A stretch of 64,000 bases of DNA from UBA1181 sp963648205 (GTDB lineage Bacteria > Bacteroidota > Bacteroidia > Bacteroidales > Paludibacteraceae): contig CAVJCT010000005.1 in the NCBI GenBank assembly GCA_963648205.1, forward strand, positions 1-64,000, written 5' to 3'. Below the pieces are notes generated by a model that saw nothing but the letters and a program-made list of their open reading frames with translations, did not search any database and had not been told where the DNA came from. Positions within the stretch are counted from its first letter, which is position 1, and every line of letters begins with the position of its first letter. The translations under genes were made by a program, and so were the position numbers. Shown piece after piece: positions 51,208 through 58,452 of the stretch.

Positions 51208-52667
51208 CAGAGAGAAAGTCTTTACAAAACGTTTTGGAGGTGGTGGTCGGAAGTTCTGATTACCGCTTGACTCAGTTGCAGAAGGAGGGGAAATTACGGA
51301 AAATTTGTCCGAAGGTATATACTTCCAATATGGAGGATGACCCGACAGATATTGTACGAAGGAATCTCTTTTATATTTTAGGACAGCTTTATCCGCATGC
51401 GGTGATTAGTCATCGGTCAGCTTTTGAATTGAGACCCACAGAGACGAACGAGATTTTTTTGACCTATACTTATACTAAGAATGTATCGCTACCAGGAATA
51501 ACAGTGCATCTTTTAGAGGGAAAACCTGGTACGGATCGGGATATGCCGTTTATTGAAAACTTGTATGTCTCGAGTGTGGAACGTCGCATTTTGGAAAATC
51601 TGCAAAAAGGAAGGGCGAGAAATGGTATTTCAAAATGTATGCCTCGTGCATACATAGAGGATCAGTTGGAAAAGATGCTGACTGTCAACGGAGAGGCGAA
51701 ATTGAATGAGTTTCGGGACAATGCAAGAAAATTGTCGACGCAGTTGGATATGGAGGCTGAGTTTGAAATGCTCAATTCCATTGTCAGTGCGTTGCTGACT
51801 ACGAAGCCTTCAACTGTCTTGTCGTCTGCTAATGCCATTGCGAGGGCGTTGGGCGCACCATTCGACCAAAGTAGAGTTCGCCTTTTTGAAACGTTGTTTA
51901 ATGCTTTGCACAATGAAGTTTTTCCTGAGATTCTTGAACCCAACATTACAACTGCGTCATTCCGAAATTTCGCATTTTTCGAAAGTTATTTTTCCAATTA
52001 TATAGAGGGAACAGAATTTGAAATAGAAGAAGCGTATAGAATTGTGGAGACTGGTATGCCGATGCCTGCACGAAATGCTGATTCGCATGATGTGTTGGGA
52101 ACATTTCAGATTGTGGCGAGTCGGAAGGAGATGAGGCGTGTGCCACGGACGGCAGATGAGTTGGTTGAAATTCTGCAGGAGCGACACAGAGTGATGATGG
52201 CTGCTCGACCAGACCGTAATCCGGGAATGTTCAAAATGCAGAATAACCATGCAGGTGATACATACTTCGTTGATTGTGAATTGGTTAGAGGAACGTTACG
52301 AAAAGGTTTTGAGTATTATCAAGCGTTAGAGTCTCCGTTTGCGAGGGCATTGTTTATGCTGTTTATGGTGAGTGAGGTGCATCCGTTCAATGACGGAAAT
52401 GGCCGTATTTCTCGAATCATGATGAATGCGGAGTTTGTAACTGCCGACCAATCGAAAATCATTATCCCGACAGTTTTCAGAGATGATTATCTGAATGCTT
52501 TGCGGCGTTTGACGAGGAAGGGCGACCCAACGGCGATAATCAAAGCCTTGACGCGAGTTCGTCAATTCAGTGCCAAAATCCAAGGAGAGGACTTTGAAGA
52601 GACTCGTCGTTATCTTGAAAGTACGAATGCCTTTAAGGAGAGTGACGAGAATATCCTGCAGTTCTAA
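51204..52667 (+). CDS. Fic-family protein with N-terminal AbiEi-like winged-helix domain
   Basis: A 487-residue fusion. The first 150 residues resemble the winged-helix/antitoxin part of AbiEi-type proteins (LTQLQKEGKLRKICPKVYTS, then a PHAVISHRSAFELRPT block), which act as DNA-binding antitoxins or viral-defence regulators. The Fic domain follows, with inhibitory motif SNYIEG (about 264-269) and catalytic motif HPFNDGNGRISR (about 393-404), both intact. Fic enzymes modify proteins with AMP or other nucleotide groups, so this may be a one-chain toxin-antitoxin-like unit that represses its own promoter. The start codon lies inside a repeated unit, and the stop is 7 bp before the second repeat copy. 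Confidence 0.85.
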   Translation: MAERKSLQNVLEVVVGSSDYRLTQLQKEGKLRKICPKVYTSNMEDDPTDIVRRNLFYILGQLYPHAVISHRSAFELRPTETNEIFLTYTYTKNVSLPGITVHLLEGKPGTDRDMPFIENLYVSSVERRILENLQKGRARNGISKCMPRAYIEDQLEKMLTVNGEAKLNEFRDNARKLSTQLDMEAEFEMLNSIVSALLTTKPSTVLSSANAIARALGAPFDQSRVRLFETLFNALHNEVFPEILEPNITTASFRNFAFFESYFSNYIEGTEFEIEEAYRIVETGMPMPARNADSHDVLGTFQIVASRKEMRRVPRTADELVEILQERHRVMMAARPDRNPGMFKMQNNHAGDTYFVDCELVRGTLRKGFEYYQALESPFARALFMLFMVSEVHPFNDGNGRISRIMMNAEFVTADQSKIIIPTVFRDDYLNALRRLTRKGDPTAIIKALTRVRQFSAKIQGEDFEETRRYLESTNAFKESDENILQF

Positions 52668-52674
52668 AAGGCCC

Positions 52675-52754
52675 TTAATCGACAAAAATTGTAAAAACAG
52701 TGCGCTTAACCGACAAAAATGGTATCTTTGGCTTCCTTAATCGACAAAAATGGT
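52675..52754 (+). repeat. Downstream 80-bp repeat, identical to the upstream copy
   Basis: Identical over 80 bp and in the same orientation as 51128-51207, including the -7 box and an ATG that now leads only into a short dead frame (ATG GTA GAG TAA). It begins 8 bp after the Fic stop and is followed at once by the palindromic promoter of the next ATPase gene. Confidence 0.9.
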
Positions 52755-52769
52755 AGAGTAACTCCAGAT

Positions 52770-52822
52770 TCACAACTTTGTGGTCCACAACTTTGTGAAC
52801 TTTTGTTTTTATGGTATCTTTG
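52770..52822 (+). promoter_or_regulatory. Promoter with double palindrome of the next ATPase gene
   Basis: Two arms TTCACAACTTTGTGG (52770-52784) and CCACAACTTTGTGAA (52786-52800) form an inverted repeat with two mismatches, and each arm is itself a CACAA/TTGTG palindrome. The -7 box TATCTTTG is at 52815-52822, 30 bp before the start codon. Confidence 0.65.
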
Positions 52823-52851
52823 TCTCTCACAATCAAATACTTGAGGTGGTT

Positions 52852-53976
52852 ATGGAGAAAGCGTTTGTCTATGGAATGTCTGTCGGTGGTAATAATTTCA
52901 CGGATAGAATAGAGGAGAGAAGTCGGCTGAAGAAGGATTTTGAGTATGGCGTGAATGTCATACTGATATCGCCACGCCGTATGGGAAAGACATCGCTCAT
53001 CAAAAAGGTGATCTCGGAGATGGACAATCCGCAGGTGAAGGTGGTGTATATGGACATATACGATTGCCGAAGCGAGTACGAGTTCTACAATCGGTTTGCC
53101 GAGACGATACTAAGGGCTACCAGCCATCAGTTTGATAAGGTGATGGAGAATATCAAACGGTTTCTTGTCCGTTTGTCGCCAAAGGTCTCTTTTAGTCCGG
53201 AGCCGACCTCCGAGTTCTCTCTGTCGTTGGGCATCACCCCGAAAGATTATACCCCCGAGGAGATTCTCAACCTGCCAGAGCGCATTGCCGAGGAGGAGAA
53301 TATCAGGATTGTGGTCTGCATAGACGAGTTTCAGCAGATTGGCGAGATGCAAGACTCCCTGACGATTCAGAAACGACTTCGTGGGGCTTGGCAACATCAC
53401 CAGAATGTCTCTTATTGCTTTTTTGGTAGCAAACGCCATTTGATGGAGAATATTTTCCAGAGTAAACGAATGCCGTTCTACCAGTTTGGCGAGATGATGC
53501 ACCTTTCGGTCATCCCGACAAAATACTGGGTGGACTTCATCTGTTCTCGCTTCGAGAAATATGGAAAGCAGATTTCGGAACACTTTGCAGAGCAGATCTG
53601 TGAGGCGGTTGGCAACCACTCGTCGTACGTGCAGCAGTTGGCTTGGAACGTGATGATGGAGACGGAACAGGTTGTGGACGAGGCGTGTGTGGAAAGGGGA
53701 ATCTCTGCGTTGCTGCAGCAGTGCAACAGCCTTTTCATCCAGCAAACCGAGCGACTCAGCACCTACCAGATGAATTTCTTGAAGTTGGTGTGCAGTGGAG
53801 TTCATAGCGGATTCTCTGCAAAGCAGGTGTCGGAGCAGTATGCTTTGGGCAGTAAATCGAACATCGATCGAATCAAAAAATCGTTGGAAGAGAAGGAACT
53901 CATCACGGTGGAGAAAGAGGGCGTTTTCATTGCAGACAGTGCTTTCCTCTTGTGGTTCAAGCGTGAGTTTTTATGA
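52852..53976 (+). CDS. AAA ATPase (archaeal-ATPase type) without nuclease domain
   Basis: A 374-residue P-loop ATPase, started at the Met at 52852 (MEKAFVYGMSVGGNNFTDR); the 24 codons before it overlap promoter elements. Walker A is ISPRRMGKTSL (about 38-48), Walker B is IRIVVCIDEFQQIG (about 158-171), followed by a sensor block VSYCFFGSKRHLM. The C-terminus is a winged helix (GFSAKQVSEQYALGSKSNIDRIKKSL, in part) but no PD-(D/E)XK-like block is seen. Function is unknown. It is directly behind the Fic cassette and ahead of the methyltransferase module. Confidence 0.85.
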   Translation: MEKAFVYGMSVGGNNFTDRIEERSRLKKDFEYGVNVILISPRRMGKTSLIKKVISEMDNPQVKVVYMDIYDCRSEYEFYNRFAETILRATSHQFDKVMENIKRFLVRLSPKVSFSPEPTSEFSLSLGITPKDYTPEEILNLPERIAEEENIRIVVCIDEFQQIGEMQDSLTIQKRLRGAWQHHQNVSYCFFGSKRHLMENIFQSKRMPFYQFGEMMHLSVIPTKYWVDFICSRFEKYGKQISEHFAEQICEAVGNHSSYVQQLAWNVMMETEQVVDEACVERGISALLQQCNSLFIQQTERLSTYQMNFLKLVCSGVHSGFSAKQVSEQYALGSKSNIDRIKKSLEEKELITVEKEGVFIADSAFLLWFKREFL

Positions 53977-54048
53977 TGAGAGTCTTGACGGACGAAAATC
54001 GCAGTGAATTTCGCCCCTTCTGATGTCCATCAAAAAGTTTTAATTCAC

Positions 54049-54056
54049 TATCTTTG
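54049..54056 (+). promoter_or_regulatory. -7 box ahead of the structured leader
   Basis: TATCTTTG, a full consensus match. Transcription would start near 54063, giving a leader of about 310 nt before the methyltransferase gene, or a separate RNA. A -33 element is not obvious. Confidence 0.5.
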
Positions 54057-54139
54057 AAAAATAAAACAAAAAAATACGGAACAGAAATTTTAGAAACGTA
54101 ATATTAACATATAGCATTAGCTGATATCACATTCGAATC

Positions 54140-54330
54140 AAAAGCCTCGCAAACTGATGGTTTGAAAATCAGGTCAGTTATATTCACGGGTAGCGTCTGT
54201 GCTGTCCGTCCCAAGTTCATATAGAGTTGATGCTCACACCGAATAGGTGTGGGCTGATCTATTGGACTTGGGCGGGGTTCATGCGAGGCTCCTCGTGAAT
54301 GTGAATAGAAAGGCTCACACCTTTCATTTT
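54140..54330 (+). ncRNA. Candidate structured RNA, multibranched, upstream of methyltransferase
   Basis: A closing stem GCCTCGCA (54144-54151) with TGCGAGGC (54282-54289) encloses three hairpins: CTGAT/ATCAG (54154-54172); ACGG/CCGT with inner AGC/GCT (54186-54209); and a long arm of three stacked stems. In that arm CCCAAGTTC (54210-54218) pairs with GGACTTGGG (54264-54272), ATAGA with TCTAT, and GCTCACACC (54232-54240) with GGTGTGGGC (54246-54254). A GAAAGG/CCTTTC hairpin (54308-54325) followed by ATTTTGT may end the RNA. This amount of nested pairing is far beyond neighbouring intergenic DNA. It does not match tRNA, tmRNA, RNase P or SRP signatures. It could be a free RNA or a cis-acting leader; the strand is inferred from the promoter. 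Confidence 0.5.
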
Positions 54331-54372
54331 GTCCTCTCGTGATGGAAGTTTTTGCGAAAAAACGAAATCGGT

Positions 54373-55434
54373 ATGGCAAAGCGAAGTCTGTCTGCGGCCA
54401 AGAAGAACAAGGAGGACGAGTTTTATACTCAGCTGTCGGACATAGAAAATGAACTAAAGCACTACAAAGAGCATTTCAAGGGCAAGGTTGTCCTTTGCAA
54501 TTGTGACGACCCAAGGGTAAGCAATTTCTTCCACTATTTCAGTTACAATTTTGAGGATTTCGGATTGAAAAAATTGATTGCGACTTGCTATAAAAGTCAG
54601 GAGCGTGATTTGTTCAGTCAGAATGATTCAGAAAAAGCGATTTGGTTGGAGTATAATGGAGATAAAAACGGCAACCGAACACCTGATGTGAATGAGATTG
54701 GGGTAAAAGAGTTCAAAGGAAATGGCGATTTCCGAAGTCAAGAGTGTATCGAATTGTTGAAGCAGGCGGATATCGTGGTTACTAATCCTCCGTTTTCTCT
54801 ATTCCGAGAATATGTGGCTCAGTTGATTGAGTATGATAAGAAGTTTTTGATTATCGGCAATCAGAATGCAATAACCTATAAGGAGATTTTTCCTTTGATA
54901 AAGGATAATAAAATATGGCTGGGATATAAATCTGGAGATATGGGATTCCGTGTGCCAGATTATTATACTCCTCGAGCAACAAGGTTTTGGATTGATGATG
55001 AGGGTCAAAAGTGGCGTAGTATGGGAAATATTTGTTGGTTTACAAATATGGATATTGCAAAACGTCACGAAGACCTTATCCTATACAAAAAGTATTCTCC
55101 TGAAGAATATCCAACATACGAGAATTACGATGCGATAGAAGTTAGTAAAGTTGCCGATATTCCGTGTGATTATGATGGTGTGATGGGCGTACCGATTACG
55201 TTTATGGACAAGTTTAATCCAGATCAATTTGAAATTATTGGAATGGGCGAAGACAATGGAGTTGGACATTCTGGTGGAGTATGGCTCGGAGGTTCAAAGT
55301 CATGTTTGATAAATGGTAAGGCAATGTATAAGCGGATTTTCATTCGCAAAAAGCAGCCTCAGCAATACTCCATAGAGCCGCCTGTAAGTATGGTGGCAGA
55401 GCCGAATGTAATGTTAAATGATAAAAAAGAGTAA
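54373..55434 (+). CDS. Adenine-specific DNA methyltransferase, EcoRI family
   Basis: A 353-residue N6-adenine methyltransferase of the M.EcoRI family. The N-terminal KNKEDEFYTQLSDIENEL is family-typical, KVVLCNCDDPRVSNFF serves as the AdoMet region (motif I, about 39-55), and TNPPFSLFREYV (motif IV, about 137-148) holds the catalytic NPPF. I start it at 54373 (MAKRSLSAAKKNK), the family's normal start. It methylates adenine in a specific DNA site. It ends 4 bp before a DUF262-HNH gene, so the two form a module. No EcoRI-like nuclease is visible nearby. Confidence 0.93.
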   Translation: MAKRSLSAAKKNKEDEFYTQLSDIENELKHYKEHFKGKVVLCNCDDPRVSNFFHYFSYNFEDFGLKKLIATCYKSQERDLFSQNDSEKAIWLEYNGDKNGNRTPDVNEIGVKEFKGNGDFRSQECIELLKQADIVVTNPPFSLFREYVAQLIEYDKKFLIIGNQNAITYKEIFPLIKDNKIWLGYKSGDMGFRVPDYYTPRATRFWIDDEGQKWRSMGNICWFTNMDIAKRHEDLILYKKYSPEEYPTYENYDAIEVSKVADIPCDYDGVMGVPITFMDKFNPDQFEIIGMGEDNGVGHSGGVWLGGSKSCLINGKAMYKRIFIRKKQPQQYSIEPPVSMVAEPNVMLNDKKE

Positions 55435-55438
55435 GGAT

Positions 55439-56524
55439 ATGAAGATTGAATTGAAAAAGATCTCCGTTCGTGATTTGACGGAGGGTTATGTGGATGATGC
55501 CGAGAAGGGTGTGAAGGCATACGGGGGCAAGTTGGATGTTCGTCCGCCTTATCAGCGTGAGTTTGTCTACAACGATAAACAGCGTGAGGCGGTGATTGAC
55601 ACACTGACGCAGGGTTTTCCCCTCAACGTGATGTATTGGGCAGACCGTGGCGACGGCACTTTCGAGATCATCGATGGACAGCAACGCACCATCTCTATTT
55701 GCCAGTTTGTCAATGGCGATTTCTCATATTTGATGCGCTATTTCCACAATCTGCAAGATGATGAACGACAACAAGTGCTTGATTATGAGTTGAATATATA
55801 TGTTTGTAGTGGTAAGGATAGTGAGAAATTGAAATGGTTTGAGACTATCAACATTGCTGGTGAGAAATTGACGAAGCAGGAGTTGCGCAACGCTGTCTAC
55901 TCAGGTCCATGGCTGAGCGATGCAAAGAAGTATTTCAGTAGGTCAGCATGTCCTGCCTATAAAATCGGAAGCAGTTATGTGAACGGTTCGCCTATTCGTC
56001 AGGAGTTCCTTGAAACGGCAATTGATTGGGTATCAAAGCATAACATAGAAGTCTATATGGGCAATCATCAGCAAGATCCTGATGCGAGTGCCATGTGGGC
56101 TTATTTCCAGGGCGTTGTCAGTTGGGTGAAGGCGAAATTCCCGAAGGTGAGAAAGGAGATGAAGAGCGTTGATTGGGGCGAACTCTACGCCAAATATCAC
56201 GAGGATAACACGCTCGATGCCAAGACGTTGGAAGATCAAGTGGCAAAACTGATGATGGACAGCGACGTGCAGAAGAAGAGTGGCATCTACGCCTACGTGT
56301 TGGATGGCGACGAACACCACTTAGGCATCCGCGCGTTCGACGAGAACACGAAGCGCGAGGTGTACGAGAAGCAGAAGGGTATCTGCAAAATCTGTGGCAA
56401 AGAGTTCAAAATCGAGGAGATGGAGGCAGACCACATCACGCCATGGAAAGATGGTGGCCGGACAGTTGCCGACAACTGCCAAATGCTCTGCCGGGAGTGC
56501 AACAGGCGGAAGAGTTCAAAGTAG
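55439..56524 (+). CDS. DUF262 and HNH-endonuclease protein
   Basis: A 361-residue protein. The N-terminal DUF262 domain (about 1-250), a ParB/Srx-like fold with nucleotide-dependent nuclease activity in GmrSD systems, shows PPYQREFVYNDKQREAVID and the diagnostic EIIDGQQRTIS (about 74-84). The C-terminal HNH nuclease (about 305-361) has CKICGKEF, EADHITPWKDGG and a second CXXC with NRRK. The start at 55439 lies 4 bp after the methyltransferase stop; an upstream in-frame Met (55418) would overlap it by 17 bp. As partner of an adenine methyltransferase it is a likely restriction component, perhaps with methylation-dependent control. It ends before the palindrome at 56546. Confidence 0.88.
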   Translation: MKIELKKISVRDLTEGYVDDAEKGVKAYGGKLDVRPPYQREFVYNDKQREAVIDTLTQGFPLNVMYWADRGDGTFEIIDGQQRTISICQFVNGDFSYLMRYFHNLQDDERQQVLDYELNIYVCSGKDSEKLKWFETINIAGEKLTKQELRNAVYSGPWLSDAKKYFSRSACPAYKIGSSYVNGSPIRQEFLETAIDWVSKHNIEVYMGNHQQDPDASAMWAYFQGVVSWVKAKFPKVRKEMKSVDWGELYAKYHEDNTLDAKTLEDQVAKLMMDSDVQKKSGIYAYVLDGDEHHLGIRAFDENTKREVYEKQKGICKICGKEFKIEEMEADHITPWKDGGRTVADNCQMLCRECNRRKSSK

Positions 56525-56545
56525 GGGAGGTTAAGCTATAAACAT

Positions 56546-56579
56546 AAAAAGTGTGCCACGAATAATGGCACACTTTTTT
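56546..56579. repeat. Palindrome near the 3' side of the PDDEXK ATPase gene; also a terminator
   Basis: AAAAAGTGTGCCA (56546-56558) and TGGCACACTTTTTT (56566-56579) form a strong hairpin with a T run, which would terminate the DUF262-HNH transcript. Its first 15 bp are identical to 58402-58416 on the far side of the next gene, in the same orientation. Confidence 0.8.
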
Positions 56580-56584
56580 CTATG

Positions 56585-56803
56585 TTATTTAACCTTATTT
56601 TGCATCTCTGACGAGGCGGACAGGCAATTTAGAACGGCTTGTTGAATGTCGACAGTCAGGTCGTGAACGGGACGAACTGCACAACCATACTGTTGGAACT
56701 CTGGTTTTTCTATGCCTACGGCTGCATTGAATTCGAAGCAATATGGATCTTGGAACTTGTCCGGATTTGGGGCAGGATGAAGAGTGGTCATTCTACTGCC
56801 CAC
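56585..56803 (-). pseudogene. Fragment resembling the end of a FISUMP-type surface protein
   Basis: A 72-residue minus-strand frame whose middle, PNPDKFQDPYCFEFNAAVGI and EKPEFQQYGCAVRPVHDL, resembles the last part of the Fibrobacter succinogenes major paralogous domain found in Bacteroidetes surface proteins. Only about 45 residues of the domain remain, and the frame opens inside the 3' end of the ATPase gene. I read it as a leftover of a gene disrupted when the ATPase cassette arrived. The similarity is by eye and modest. Confidence 0.4.
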
Positions 56804-58368
56804 TCTTCAATCGTTCCAGTCTCGGAAGAGAACGAACATCCAATTTTATGGATTTCTCGTTTATCTGCCAAATATTCTTGAGCGTAACCTTTTTCATTGA
56901 TTTGTTGCAAGGCTTCTTTCGCTGTTCCATCTAATTTAAATTCAAAAATGAATATGTCATTTTTCGTTTCAACGATACAGTCTACACGACCGTGACTTTG
57001 ACATTTTTCAGTATAAACGTGATAGGTTGAAATGAGGCGAAAGATAAGATAGAACGTGTAGTGGAAATGTTTTTCCATTGCATTTTTGTCACGCATTGTG
57101 TATGGAATGCTGGCAAGAAAGGCAGTGAAAACATCTCTCAGTTGATCTAAATTGCTCTCTTCTAAAGCATCCAACATTTGGTCAATCCAATTCTCAACGC
57201 CTCCTTCTTGCTTCAGATAGTTGTTGGTTGCAAAAGTGACGAACCCACGCTTCACTTCATCATTGGGGTAGTCGAGCAAGAATGTGTCTCGGTCTTCTCG
57301 ATAGCCCTTTATCGTCAGGTAACCACTTTGATATATCATCGGAAGTGGCTCTTCTTTGTCTGCTTTATACTCGTAGAAGCGACTTTTAGCGTAATATTTG
57401 TTTGTTAAATCAATCAAGTTTTCGTTGAAATGATTTAATAATCGAATCAAGTAAGTGGGCGTACCAGTGCTGAACCAATAGTCGCTGATGGCCTTTTTGC
57501 TGAATGTGTTCAGAAGGCTGAAAGGATTGTGTACGCCCTTCATTCGTGTACTGAAATGGTAGCCGTCGTAAGTCTTTCTCAGCCTTCTGCGCATTTCCTC
57601 GACGGAGATCTTTCTCATCTCTGCCATTTCTGCCACTGGCTCGGAAAAGTATTTGTCGATCTCCTCGTCTGTTATTCCGCAGAGGGTATCGTATGCGACA
57701 TCCATACTGATATCATTGGGTTGGTTGAATCCGCTGAAAACGCTTACTTGCGAGAATTTCGTTACGCCTGTCAGAAACACAAAGCGAAGATGTTGGTCTG
57801 CTAATTTGAAGGTGGAGTAGAACGCTTTTAATATTTCTCTGTTTTTATCCTCCAAACTGATTTTATTGCCGTCGACCTCTGTTGTGAGATTGCTATCCAA
57901 AACATCCAACAAAGGTTTGTCGTATTCATCAACTAAAACGACACAGCCTAATCCTGTTTGTTGGTGCGCTGCTTCAAGGATTTTTGAGAAACGGACTCCA
58001 AGGTCATTGTTAGGCTTTTGTGTCAGGTTATATTGTGTCTCCCATTCACTTAGATGGTATGAAATTCTATTTTGTAGGGCATCTCCAGTAGTAAAATTTG
58101 TACCATTGAAATCAATATGGAAAACGGGATAATTTTTCCACTCCGTATCTAACTTCTCAATCGCTAAGCCTTTGAAAAGTTCTTTTTTGCCGAGAAAATA
58201 ACTTTCGAGGGTGGAAAGGAGCAGACTCTTTCCGAATCGTCTTGGGCGACTCAGAAAATAAACTTTTCCGTTGTTGACAAGAGAATAGACCATCTCCGTT
58301 TTGTCAACGTAGACGTATCCTTCGTTGATGATATTCTCTAATGTCTGTATTCCGATGGGGTATTTCAT
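56788..58368 (-). CDS. AAA ATPase with C-terminal PD-(D/E)XK nuclease-like domain
   Basis: A 526-residue protein of the AAA-ATPase-like plus PDDEXK family that is strongly expanded in gut Bacteroidetes. It starts MKYPIGIQTLENIINEGYVYVDKT, the family's standard opening. Walker A is SRPRRFGKSLLL (about 40-51), Walker B is CVVLVDEYDKPLLD (about 145-158), followed by FVFLTGVTKFSQVS. The C-terminal nuclease-like core reads GRVDCIVETKNDIFIFEFKL (about 457-476), with the Asp, Glu and Lys of the motif in place. Function is unproven; these genes are thought of as mobile or defence-linked. The gene lies between two similar palindromes. Confidence 0.9.
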   Translation of the reverse strand: MKYPIGIQTLENIINEGYVYVDKTEMVYSLVNNGKVYFLSRPRRFGKSLLLSTLESYFLGKKELFKGLAIEKLDTEWKNYPVFHIDFNGTNFTTGDALQNRISYHLSEWETQYNLTQKPNNDLGVRFSKILEAAHQQTGLGCVVLVDEYDKPLLDVLDSNLTTEVDGNKISLEDKNREILKAFYSTFKLADQHLRFVFLTGVTKFSQVSVFSGFNQPNDISMDVAYDTLCGITDEEIDKYFSEPVAEMAEMRKISVEEMRRRLRKTYDGYHFSTRMKGVHNPFSLLNTFSKKAISDYWFSTGTPTYLIRLLNHFNENLIDLTNKYYAKSRFYEYKADKEEPLPMIYQSGYLTIKGYREDRDTFLLDYPNDEVKRGFVTFATNNYLKQEGGVENWIDQMLDALEESNLDQLRDVFTAFLASIPYTMRDKNAMEKHFHYTFYLIFRLISTYHVYTEKCQSHGRVDCIVETKNDIFIFEFKLDGTAKEALQQINEKGYAQEYLADKREIHKIGCSFSSETGTIEEWAVE

Positions 58369-58390
58369 CCTTCCTGCGCTTTTGTTCGTG

Positions 58391-58433
58391 CAAAGATACT
58401 AAAAAAGTGTGCCACGGAGAGTAGCACACTTTA
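58391..58433 (-). promoter_or_regulatory. Promoter and palindrome of the PDDEXK ATPase gene
   Basis: The -7 box TATCTTTG (minus strand) is at 58391-58398. Directly upstream, over the -33 region, the palindrome runs from 58402 to 58433 with arms AAAAAGTGTGC and GCACACTTTA. Its first 15 bp are repeated at 56546-56560 beyond the 3' end of the gene. Confidence 0.7.
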
Positions 58434-58452
58434 TGTTTTACAATATTGCTTT

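Noticed and set aside
53110..53805. 231-codon minus-strand frame inside the ATPase gene at 52852-53976
   Set aside because: It is antisense to a clear P-loop ATPase; the product is His/Leu/Arg-rich with no recognisable domain.
54140..54330. Retron, tmRNA, RNase P or SRP RNA
   Set aside because: No reverse transcriptase gene is nearby, and the hallmark sequences of the three housekeeping RNAs are absent.
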